Assembly (NCBI GenBank): GCA_018881555.1
Contig: JACAXG010000122.1
Coordinates: 930,001-994,000, forward strand
DNA: 64,000 nucleotides
Direction of reading: 5' to 3'
Source of the DNA: Amblyornis subalaris
Taxonomy: Eukaryota; Chordata; Aves; Passeriformes; Ptilonorhynchidae
Below the pieces are notes generated by a model. It was not told the DNA's origin and did not search any database. It saw only the letters and a program-made list of their open reading frames with translations. How positions within the stretch are numbered: position 1 is the first letter of the stretch; each line of letters opens with the position of its first letter. Position numbers and translations under genes: made by a program. This document shows, piece after piece, positions 47,401-57,690 of this stretch.

Positions 47401-50400
47401 ATGAGTACTTCTACATAAGTACATATTGCAAGAAACCTATTGTGCTTTCCATGTAGAAGTCCTTAACCTTAGTGTAGTGTAATAACTTTTCTTCAATAAA
47501 TTGGCAGTGCTATACTACTAAAGTGCCAGCCAATATAGAGTTTTGGATAACATGTTTATGCTTTTCTCCATTGAAAAATATGAAACATTTGGAAAATGCT
47601 TAAAAATACGTAAGTATTCTACTTACTAGCTCTTCTAGCCAAATCATCAATGCTTCCTTGAGTATTTGTTTCCTGTGGCGTACAAACTGTGTATGGAATG
47701 CTGGGCATAGCAACATTTGACAAGAACACTTCAGCTGAGGCATGCTTTCCTGCCATTCAAAGTGCTTAAGTGTGAACTCTGCTGAGTTTAGAAGGCAGTT
47801 TGTTCTGAGTCTCAGCAACTGTGTCTGGCAGGAACTAGGCCACTATCTGGCTGGTACATTGTGCTTCTGCTCTGCCTATGGGATACCTTGCCTAAAATGT
47901 GCTCACCATTATGGTTATTTGAATCTGTCAGGAAATATTTAGCAATTAGGAAGTTTGCTGCTGAGACCTTGACCAAATGCTGCAGCAAGCGTTTTGCTAT
48001 GCAGTGTATGATGCTCCCTTTAGTTTAACATTCAAATAGCAATAAGCCTGCATGGAAAAGTCCAGGTAGCTCAGGTTCAGAAAAAAAAGGTTGTTTGTTG
48101 GGCTCCAGATTGGTTTTTTTGTTTTTTAAATACCCATGCCAGTTCAGGGACAAATTGATTTCAGGAGAACTTTTCTGACAGAAACCTGCTGGGCATCCAG
48201 CCTCCAGGATGAGAAACAAATTGCTGCACACATATCCTCATGCCCACAGCACTTTGTTGTAGGCAGCTATTGCTTTCAGAGATAAGCAGCTGATGCCTCT
48301 GGCAATCACTTTCTGGGCCAGGAAAGATTAATTGTGCCCCACTCCTTGAATTATTGAAATACAGTATGTCTGCAGGACCCACTCCAACCTTGTGCAGGAA
48401 ATTATGAAGTGGGCCACGTGCAGCAGTTTGAATGCCTCTGCTAATTTCAGTGTCAATTAAACCTCTTGCATGTCCTCTGCTTTTTCCAGGATCTGCATGG
48501 GCACTGGTGAATTATAGGTAGGGACTAGCTAGTATGCAAGATAAATTGTAAAAGAACTGGAAATAAAACACTTGGTTACCAGCATGTCATGAAGACATGA
48601 GTAATAAGGTCTGGTGAGATACCTTTTTTATGTCTTCAAGACATGTTTAATACTGAAAAACATTATTTTCTTCAAAACACATTTGTTAATCTACTACGTG
48701 TCCATCAAGTGCCACGAAAGCCAATGAAGATGACCATGTTGTCCTGTTTGACCTTCAAAATCTATGAATTTCTAGACTGTCTGTTGTAGCAAGTGGTTCT
48801 ACTATTAAGCTAGTTCTAATTATTTATATTTATCTTCTTAGGTGAACAGTATATAAGCCCATGAAACAAAACTATCTCCTGATGTGTCCAACCTGATTCT
48901 GAATTATCTCTCTTTCTGTAACTTTCGGAGTTGCTATTGCAAGTAGACAGACAGAAAACCATGAGCTGCTTTTCCTACAGCTGCCTAGCTTGGATTTCTG
49001 TGCCAAGAGGCCTGTAGGACAGAAGCTCTTTTTACTGAGGGAAAGCACATGGTATTAATGAGATGTCCAGTAATGCATTTTCAATTCCAAAGTTGTCCCA
49101 GAGGGAGGTGCTTCAAGGATTAATGGAAAGCAAAACACTGGTTATCTTATTAAAATTTCATTTACTGTCTTATCAGGACTTAGAAATACGAAAGTTATTT
49201 ATGCTTCCAGGATGTGTGATATTTCATTCTCTGAGTGGTTGTTACTTGAAAATTTGCCTGATGAGGTAAAAAACAAAGGCTAGATAAGAGAAGAAAATCT
49301 TGATGCAGTGTTAGGGGCTTCATCCTCAAGGCTTGGGTAGGGTTGAGAAAAGGCAAGAAAGATTTTTCATTTGGTTGAAAGGAAAGAAATAGTTAGGTAA
49401 TTTTGTTTAACCCTGCATTTCTTGATCACTCCAGGGTAGTTCCCCAAGTTAGATAGGTCAGCCAGAAGGAGAATAAAAGAAGCACCCAACTGACTTGCCT
49501 CTCATTTCCCCTGTTGTTTTCATGAACCAGCTCATATCCCCCGTGGTTTCAGCTAAAAGAACATCTCAGACATGCCCCAAAGCCTTAAAAAATCAGCAGA
49601 GGACTGTTTTCCATTGAAATTTGCTCTTGGCCTTAGGCTTCAGTTTAGCAGAGGAAAGTATATAATATGATTTTTTTTTGTAATTAAAGATTTGTATCAA
49701 AACTTTTTAACTTGACTCTTTTGGAAGTGTACTACTGCTAGCTGAGCAATGCAAGACATTCTAAATATTCATCAGTTTTCTTTAAACGATGTCCAAAAGA
49801 GAAAACTGTCAAAAATCAACATTTTCATGCAGATGGAAACAGTTTTTTCTATGAGAAGATACAAAGGCCCAAGGGCATTCTCAGTAACAGGAAAATTATT
49901 TGCAGTTGGTCAGACAAGCTGTCTGACTCAGGTAATCTACAGTTCATCAGGTCATTTGGTTGAAACTGAAGATGAGACACTGTTCAGATGAAATGAATTA
50001 TAATGAATTTTGTGCATGTGCATGGGCCAGCGTGTGTGTTTTTGTGTGAGAGAATCTGGGATTATTTGCTCTATGTGTGCTAAGGTGTCTGCAAACTTTT
50101 GGACAGCAGCAAACCAAACTGAAGAACAAAGCAGACATTTCATTCATCAACCTACTTTAACAGGGGAAAAGAAAAGGACAAACTATTTCAGGAAAGAAGA
50201 CACAGATGTTCTACATTAAAAACCAAGGGAATCTGGAGGAATACTCCTTTAGCAGAAGACTAGTACAAAATACCTAAGAGACTGGTATCCAAATAACTCC
50301 TGGTGAACGAAGTCACCAAATATCTCTCCTGAAAGAGGGTGAGAGATGTGTTTAGCATTCTCATTAGCAATCACCAGTGGCTCTCCAAGTGTTTTCTCAT

Positions 50401-50759
50401 CAACAGGGCTGGGAGAGGAAACACTTGCCTTGTCTTTGCTTTGGAAGTAATAGGAGAGATTTTCAGTGATTGTTTATCCTGTACGTGTAAACCACATATC
50501 CCCTGTGGAAACCTAAGCCATGCTGTGTTAAGCTGTGTGTCAGCACAAGGTGGTAGATGATCCCTGTAGAGAGATTTTATTTCTAAATGAGATTTAAAAA
50601 CAAAGGCAGGGAAGGATGTTTGTCCCAGTTGCCGCCCTCTGACTAAGTCTCTTGGTCTCTCACAAATTAACCAGTGCCCTCCTCTACTTTTGCAGGTGGT
50701 AAAACAAAGGAAAGTGTAAATCCAGTCTAAGCTGGGTAGGAAACTCTTCTGCAAGACTG
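41451..50759. other. No gene seen over 9.3 kb
   Basis: No supportable coding region. A 125-codon minus-strand frame at 46526-46903 has two hydrophobic stretches, but it lies in T/A-rich DNA where hydrophobic codons arise by chance. A poly-T tract (43078-43113) ending in 'aattttgtag' looks like a splice acceptor or a reversed poly-A tail, with no exon behind it that I can support. A TTACGTCA word is at 45869-45876. Confidence 0.45.
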
Positions 50760-50825
50760 TTGTGAAGTAATCAGCAGAGCTGACTTCTTCAACAGAAATG
50801 AATGACATGGCATTCCTTCAGCAGC
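50760..50825. repeat. Direct repeat, copy 1 (pair with 51564-51630)
   Basis: The 21 bases 'ttgtgaagtaatcagcagagc' minus none are identical at 50760-50780 and 51564-51584; the first 20 are TTGTGAAGTAATCAGCAGAG. Weaker similarity continues for some 40 bases in both copies ('acttc-tcaaca' against 'acttcaccaaaa', then 'cctggc'-like words). It looks like a pair of fragments of an unidentified dispersed repeat, or an old local duplication. Confidence 0.55.
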
Positions 50826-51250
50826 ACCCCACATCAAGCTACAGGCTGGGCTGCTGGGTTTTGCTGCTGCCCTGGTAGCAAATCACCCCACACTGCAGTG
50901 GAGGAAGGGAGGAAAAAGGCCAGTCTTTAAGCTTCAGTGATGCTGGTCTATTTTTTCTCATCTGTCTCCTCTAGCCAGGCAGCTTGCCTGAACTGCTGCC
51001 TACAAAAAGGTCCAGCAAATCTCTAGTTAATGCCTACATGTGCTTCTGATTATCTCTTCCTCCTCCTACCCCCTCCACTGAAAACTGTGGTTTGTGTGCA
51101 GCTCAGAGAGAGCAGTCAGAGGAAGTACAGGGCTGTTTTAGGGAGCTGCCAATTTTCTCCAGTTGGTCCTGACTGTAAAGAATAAACAATTCTTGTACAT
51201 ATATAACTTGCATGTAACTTCACTGGGCATTTCTTCCTGGATTAAAAACC

Positions 51251-51302
51251 AGCAGCCCAAAAAGAAAAAAGTATGTTCATAGCAGCCCAAAAAGTATGTT
51301 CA
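51251..51302. repeat. Two-copy tandem duplication, about 28 bases
   Basis: The words AGCAGCCCAAAAAG and AGTATGTTCA occur twice in succession; the first copy carries a few extra A bases. This is a recent-looking local duplication. Confidence 0.85.
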
Positions 51303-51563
51303 CAGCAATCATACCCTCCCACTGCCTGGTTCCAGAGCATGAGAGTTTAAGCCCCTGCCCGTATACCACTGTCATGGGCATCACTTGGGAACTCAGCTCT
51401 GAGTCTGATCACTCATCCTCTTCTCACTCACTTGAACAACAGAAATTTTGCTTCATCACAGCATCAGGACACACCACTTTCATCATGTGTTCAAAAATTC
51501 TTTAGTATCTCTAGAATTTTCATCTATTTTCTCATGTGTACCTCTGAAGTCTCCACCAGGCTT

Positions 51564-51630
51564 TTGTGAAGTAATCAGCAGAGCAAACTTCACCAAAAAC
51601 AAACAACCTGGCCTGCTCTCTACTGTGTGT
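51564..51630. repeat. Direct repeat, copy 2 (pair with 50760-50825)
   Basis: Begins with the same 21 bases as the copy at 50760 and then diverges. The distance between copies is 804 bases and the orientation is the same. Confidence 0.55.
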
Positions 51631-53245
51631 TTGTAGGAGTGCTGCTACCTGGGAAGAACCACAAGACACCTAAGTCCTGACTAACAGAAAGCTATATTTG
51701 AAGAAGTGGCATGGTACTCATGCACAAGTTTTAGGTTAGTTCTTCAGGAAGAGGTTTCTTCTCCCGAGGAAGGGAAGAATCACCTTTGAGAACGAGGCCA
51801 GATTTGCCAAGAAAGCAAGATTGATGGGGAATTATCCTGTGCTTAAAATAAGCATCTTGAGAGCTGGAACAGAAGTTAGAAGATTGGTGGTGGTGTGTTT
51901 GTATGCCCTGCATAATAAATTGCAAAACCAACAAAAAGCAGGCCAAAGGTCATGAATGTCAAAACACCATTTCCAGTCCTCCCTACTCCATGTCCCTCTG
52001 CTCAGGGAAATTAGTAGCTGGTCCTTATGTTGGAAGACCAGAGCCCAGGAAACATCCCTCATGAGAAGACGTATATCGTGAGATGGGATTGCTTGGAGAT
52101 AATCTCCAACTGTTGCAGCACATGTCCTTCCAGCTGGATGGAAGCTTTCCCTGTTATTTGTATTATAATAGCATTTTACCATATATTTTAGGAATACTCG
52201 GAGTCCCAGCTGACATAAGATCCTTACCATATCATTTGCATGGGTGGAGAGAGAATATCCTCTGGTGTTTAAAGCCTGCATATAAATCATTCAAAATACA
52301 TTGCTCAGAGATACACAAACTCTTCTCATAGTACACTGATAGCAGTGGTTTCACCTGATATTTTGGGTGCAATTATATGGAATTATATCAAGAAGAATTT
52401 TTAACCCACCCCATTACTTCTGTGAATAGTATCATCCATAAGCACCACAAGCCGACTTGAAACTTCTGATAAATTTCCCTGAGAGAAAACAGCTGTTGAC
52501 TGAAATTGAATTCTTTCTGCCTGTGTTTCTAAACAAAAACCAAAAAACTGGAAAACCCCACAACTGAAGTTTTTGCTGTAAAATTGAAATACCGAAATCA
52601 TTTGTACTCAATGTACTCATTTAGACTGAAAATAAGGTTTTTCAGGGGCTTCATTTTTCTCTTTTTTATGAAAGCAGGGGAGAAAATCATTGTACAGTTT
52701 CTACAAAAGTAAAAATTTTTTAAAAAGCTGTGACTTTATTCAGAATTGTACATTAACTTGTCCCTGGTAATTTTCAGAAAATACCCATCTGCAAGTAATG
52801 TATTTCCTGGTAGCACTTATGGCCTGTCTGGACAGAAAAAGGGGATGGTGGGAACAGGAGCAGAAGGAGAGAGGACATACCCCCATTCCAGTGCTTGCCC
52901 TTTTTTACAGTCCCAGCACTCAGTGCTCAGCCCTGCCTTGCTCCAGCCTTGCCACGTGCTGGAGCAGAGCTCCCGGCCAGCCTCACAAAGGGCTGCCACA
53001 GCGCATCCCCATCTGCTGTCGATTACTGCGCCAAATGTGCCAGCCTCATGTTGCCGGAGCCAGCACCCTGGTGCTTCTCCTGCTCAACAAAAATACCAAA
53101 CCATCTCCACAGCTGGATGGCATCCAGCCTCCAAGAGTATTCCCTCTTTGAACATACTACAGGTCCAATGATGGATCCTTGAGAATAGCACTGCAAAACC
53201 TGCTGGTTTCTAATAGGGAGTCACTGTCCAGTAGAAGCTTTATGG
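51631..53245. other. No gene seen; GC-rich patch at 52.87-53.13 kb
   Basis: The segment 52870-53130 is richer in C and G and open in all three plus-strand frames (95 to 141 codons). That pattern reflects a low density of TA-rich stop codons and not coding selection. The frame at 52746-53171 is serine- and proline-rich with no recognised domain. The 152-codon minus-strand frame at 51832-52290 likewise shows no domain. Confidence 0.4.
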
Positions 53246-53330
53246 CATTATCAAAAAACATTATCAAAAAAGAATCATTATCAAACAAACAAACAAACAT
53301 TATCAAAATGACATTATCAAACAACATTAA
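53246..53330. repeat. CATTATCAAA-type short tandem repeat
   Basis: Five copies of CATTATCA, spaced irregularly by A-rich and CAAA-rich spacers, occupy about 85 bases. TTATCA is the reverse complement of TGATAA, so the repeat also presents five GATA-type words, most likely as a by-product of repeat expansion. Confidence 0.8.
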
Positions 53331-53453
53331 AGGAATTAAGATAAAAGGTGAGTTTTCCCACACACCTGCATCATAGCAATGCATTTTAAAGCGCCCATGT
53401 ACACCAGGTGCAAGTCATTTACTGTAGGATGGAGTTACTCGGCAGCAGGGAAT

Positions 53454-53610
53454 GGAAGGGAAAGGGAAAGGGATAGGGAAAGGAGATGGAAAAGGGAAAG
53501 GGAAAAGGAAAAGGAAAAAAGGAAAAGGAAAAGGGAAAGGAAAAGGAAAAGGAAAAGGAAAAGGAAAAGGAAAAGGAAAAGGAAAAGGAAAAGGAAAAGG
53601 AAAAGGAAAA
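53454..53610. repeat. Polypurine (GGAAAA)n minisatellite-like tract
   Basis: About 157 bases of G/A-only sequence apart from two T residues (53474 and 53487). The stretch 53488-53610 is 123 purines without interruption, mainly GGAAAA hexamers with a few GGGAAA variants. It yields artificial lysine-arginine and glycine-lysine repeats in overlapping frames. Mirror-symmetric purine tracts of this length can adopt triplex (H-DNA) structures and are usually polymorphic. Confidence 0.95.
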
Positions 53611-56600
53611 TTTATTTCTATTTACCTGTTTTGAACCAAATTATCAAAGATAGGAAACATTAATATGGGTTAAAAAGTCTTAGAGTGTTGCTTAAACAGT
53701 TACATTTACTTGACGGGAACTAGCAGAATGAGAAAATGCGTAGTGGTAGCTGATTCTGTTTTCAGGTGAGTGAGAACCTGGAGCATGACTGACAATGGTC
53801 TCAACCCATCTAACTTACAACACAGTCTCTCTTGTTTGGTACACTGACCTGCCTGTGCCTCTCAGTCCTGTTTTTGTAGTTGATGAATTGTAAGCAATGG
53901 CTGGCGTTGCATAAAGCAACTGGAAATTGGACTGAGCAGGTAAAAGCAGATTACACCAAGACTTCGCTCCTTGAATTCCTGACTTCCCGGGGTGACCACA
54001 GTAGCATTCAGCAGCATAATTCTGAGGCTTTCCCTCTCTCCATAGAGCCATGAGAAAGTTAATACTGGAGAGGGTGAGTTACAAAAACAAATGAGCTTTC
54101 AAATTCTGCTAAATAGAAGAAACCAGATCATTAAGAAAGACAGACTGACATATTTAGTCTGAGGATAACATAAGTAGCCAGAATAGCATCTTATCTGTTA
54201 AATGCTGCCTTCATTTCCATTTCTGCTACAATTTCCTTTTTTCAGCGATAGGTGCTATAGTTTTGGCAGTGTTACTGTTGGCAGAGGTCTGTCAAATGTA
54301 AATACAAAGGCCTCTGATCATCCTAATTATTAGAGGTGTTACAGTCCAGCTATTTATATATCGTAAAGCAAGATGGGGACACCTCAAATGCAAATTTCCA
54401 ATAGCCACTGAGTCCATAGAAGTATTAGAAGAATTTGACATTTTTAGCTATATCAGCAGAGAACTTCCAAATGAGAGTTAAAACCTTGAGTGCCATAAAC
54501 GAATGCCCAGCTGACAAAGAACCACACTTTGTCTGGCATGATCTCCAGGAACTCATGTTGACTAAAGTTTTAATATTTGTATTTCTGGTCATATCCAACT
54601 TGTCTCAAGTTTTAACCTTCTGCTGTTGTAAGGTGCAGAATGTCAGTTTGAGGCAATGTGAAGGAAGTAGCTCATAAGCACTGGGGCTGATTGCCAGTAG
54701 CATCCCTTTCAGGTGATTTCCACTTTGCACATTTTGACTTTAGGCCTAAATAGTGTCAGAACTCCATGCAGCTCATGCTGAATGGAATTCTAACAGTTAC
54801 ATGAAAGATGTGTGAATAACCTGTCTGCCTAAATCTAAGCATAAGCCTTATGACTCCAGGTGAGAAGGAATCCTTGGAAAATAGAACATGACCTCTGCTT
54901 AGTTTTTGCAGGCATGTAGATGCTCAGAACCACCATCCACTGACGACTCCCCTCTGTCTGAGGGGCGGATATTAGAGGGCAAACAGAGTTGCTCCTTTTC
55001 CCTTAAAGAAGAGTAGAGTTCTTTTGGTTTCACAGGCTGCCTCTTTCCATCGAACCAGCTGAAATGGAGAGCCACCCTCTGTTTAACTCAGAAGAGACTG
55101 GATGACAGGCATTAAAGCTGCTGGGGGACAGAAGCAGTCATCTAACTGTTCCCATCATGCACCGAGAGGAAGTATGTGATCGCGTGCACTCATACAAACA
55201 AACAGGACATGCATTTCTGATAATGTCTTTTACTTGTGCTGGGGCTGGAAGATTGAACTGGCTTTACTTCTGACAGTGAGATCTGTACAGTACGGAAACA
55301 GCATGATTGCTTCCTCCTTTTCCACCAAAATTAAGTGCACAAAGAGAAACATGTCTTATTATTCTTAATAGTACAACACAGCTCTTGTGCCCCCTTATTC
55401 ATGCTTAACATTGTAGTTTTAGGAAGCAATAAGAGAAGAGAGTATAGCAAAGGTTCCCCAAACATACGGATTTTAAAACAAATACACTTTCACTATCTCC
55501 AGTTCCCTATTTTATTAGTAAATATTTTAAGTCCAAATTTGGCAAAAAACTTAGCGACAATCCCAAAGCAAAGAGTACTTCCTAGTATCTTCAGTGATTT
55601 TAAAACCAAACGTGTTTACCATTAAGTATAGGCATAAACCATCCATGAGTGAGTGGCATAGAACTTGCTCCAAAGCCTTGTGAAGTCAACGAAAAGGGTT
55701 ACATTGATATTCTTGGTTTCCAAACAGACCCTTAGAGAGAGAGCTTTGCTACTTCAGTATGGAAATTTACCAGAAGGTAACTTCAAACTGCATAACAAGC
55801 AAATTAGAAGTGTTGGACAAACCCAAAATCTGAGGTTCTCTGGAGAACCTGGGTTTGTTGTGGGGATAAAACGGCGTTAAAGCACTTTTCTGCTTGACTT
55901 TGCTGTCTTCACAGTCCTCAAAAGGTGAAGCTAGACCAGAGTCCAGAATTTCTGGAAATTCAGTCTTTATATTCCACAAGTCAATAAATGGATTACACCT
56001 TCCTATAGAGATAATCCACTAGAGTGCAGGCTTTATCCGCAACTGGAAGAAGAGAAATAGTCAGGACCTATTCATGCTCCTCTGTTGCATGCAGAACAGC
56101 CAATGATACCAAATGATGCCACAGCAGAGGGAAGAGCATGGGGGTGCAGTGCACTTCTGGTCCCAGGGAGACGGTGCTGCTGGCAGGCCCCGAGGCTGTG
56201 CACGTGCTGCATGGCGAAGCACAGGTCGGCATCCCTCCCCCACAGTGTCCTCTCTGATTCTAGGGTGTTGTTTGTTGCAAGTTTTGCTAGGGGTCCACTG
56301 CTGAGTACAACTCATTCATGATTCTCCTACTTTTTCCCCCTTGCTCCAGGTCATGTGGGAGAGACTGTTAGCCGTAGGTGTTGGAAGTTTGGGTTTCTAA
56401 TAAAGTTTATGAATGCTTTTTTGTCCAAAAGCGTCTTTGAGTAATGTGGCCTTGCCAAAACTCTTTGTTTTATGAAAGCACTTCAAATTCAGGAAAACAT
56501 TCCTTTTTCCCATTTTAGAAAAAGACAATGTAACCTTTCATTTCTCTTTTTTCCTTTTTTTAAAGAAAAATCTGCTTTTCATCTTTGTTCTTGTTCTCCT

Positions 56601-57509
56601 TCCTGCTTTTTTTTAATACATTTATCTCAGAAAGTGAGGAAAGAGCATTGAAAACCTAGAAGGAGAGGTATGGGAGTCAACAGAGAAAACAGAGCGGAAA
56701 CCCTCTCCTTTCACTCTCCTCTCCCCCACATTTTTTTCTGACCTGCATTCTCTCATGGAAAAAAGAGCACAACCTCCTACATGTTTCTAATTCGAGTTGG
56801 CTTCGAAGAAGTGAGTGCAGGGCCCTTCACATCTCCCTGCCCAGATGTGCAGCAGTGGGCTGCACAGCTGCGTAGCCCCCTGCCAGCCCCCTCCACAGCC
56901 CCTGGAGCAGGGACCTGGGAGTGTCAACACCCCCAGTGCCCCATGTACTTCTCAGGCACATCAGGATGTCAATTTCCCAAACTGGTCCTCAGCCACAGTT
57001 CGCTTGCTGCCTCATACTCTTCCTCACTCAGGCGGAGTAAGGCCCCTGAATTAAGCCCATCGGGTTTTATGTAATCCCATTAGACACATATGTAGGGTAG
57101 TTTGCTGCCCTTGAGAAAAGTGAGTGGCTTTGGATTGTGTGCTTACAAACAGGATTTACAGGTCTTCTGGACACTCTTGTCAGGCAATTAGTACCCCAGA
57201 AAGAATACAAGATTCTGTGAAGCAAAATACCATGTTTCACCTACGAGAGCTTCCTGCCAGGATAGATTTCAAGGTGATCAGGCAGTCTGATTTAATAGAA
57301 GTCCCCAAGGTCATGGCAATGAAATTTCATTTTTCAAGTAACAGTGAAATAAGTACAAACAACAGTGGGTGAAGTATTTGAACAGGTCACCAAGACATGG
57401 CAAAGTTACCTCTATGCTTATGAAAGCAATGGAAAACGGACTTTCCTTATTGCCAGTTTATGAGCCTGCCATTACAAAGTAATTACAAAGTAATTTCATC
57501 TGGTACTGT
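53611..57509. other. No gene seen
   Basis: No supportable coding region. GC-richer patches at 56130-56260 and 56815-57060 are open in more than one frame but show no domain. A short tandem duplication 'attacaaagta' (about 57472-57493) directly precedes the LTR fragment below. Confidence 0.4.
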
Positions 57510-57690
57510 AGATGTTTAACCCTATCAGGCAACTAAGTACCACACAGTCACTTGCTCATAAGAGCCAGCTGCAGCCGGTGGGATGAGGAGCAGAATCAGA
57601 AAAAAGGCAAAACTCATGGATTGAGATAAGAACAATTTAATTGTTGAAGTGAAATAAAATAAAAGTAATAATTGTAATGAAAAGGGCCAC
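57510..57690 (-). mobile_element. LTR 3'-end fragment, same type as 4.6 and 11.0 kb
   Basis: Reading the minus strand from 57690 to 57510 gives a TTATTTTA-rich stretch, then 'aattgttcttatctcaatcc' near 57635, 'ctgattctgctcctcatccc', 'gtgtggtacttagttgcc' and the terminal 'agggttaaac'. These are the same blocks, in the same order, as the ERV 3' LTR end at 11.02-11.15 kb and the solo LTR at 4.61-4.74 kb. Only about 180 bases of the LTR 3' end remain. No target-site duplication was recognised. Confidence 0.75.

Noticed and set aside
53379..53663. Lysine/arginine-repeat protein
   Set aside because: It is a translation of the GGAAAA polypurine repeat; all three frames give repeat peptides.
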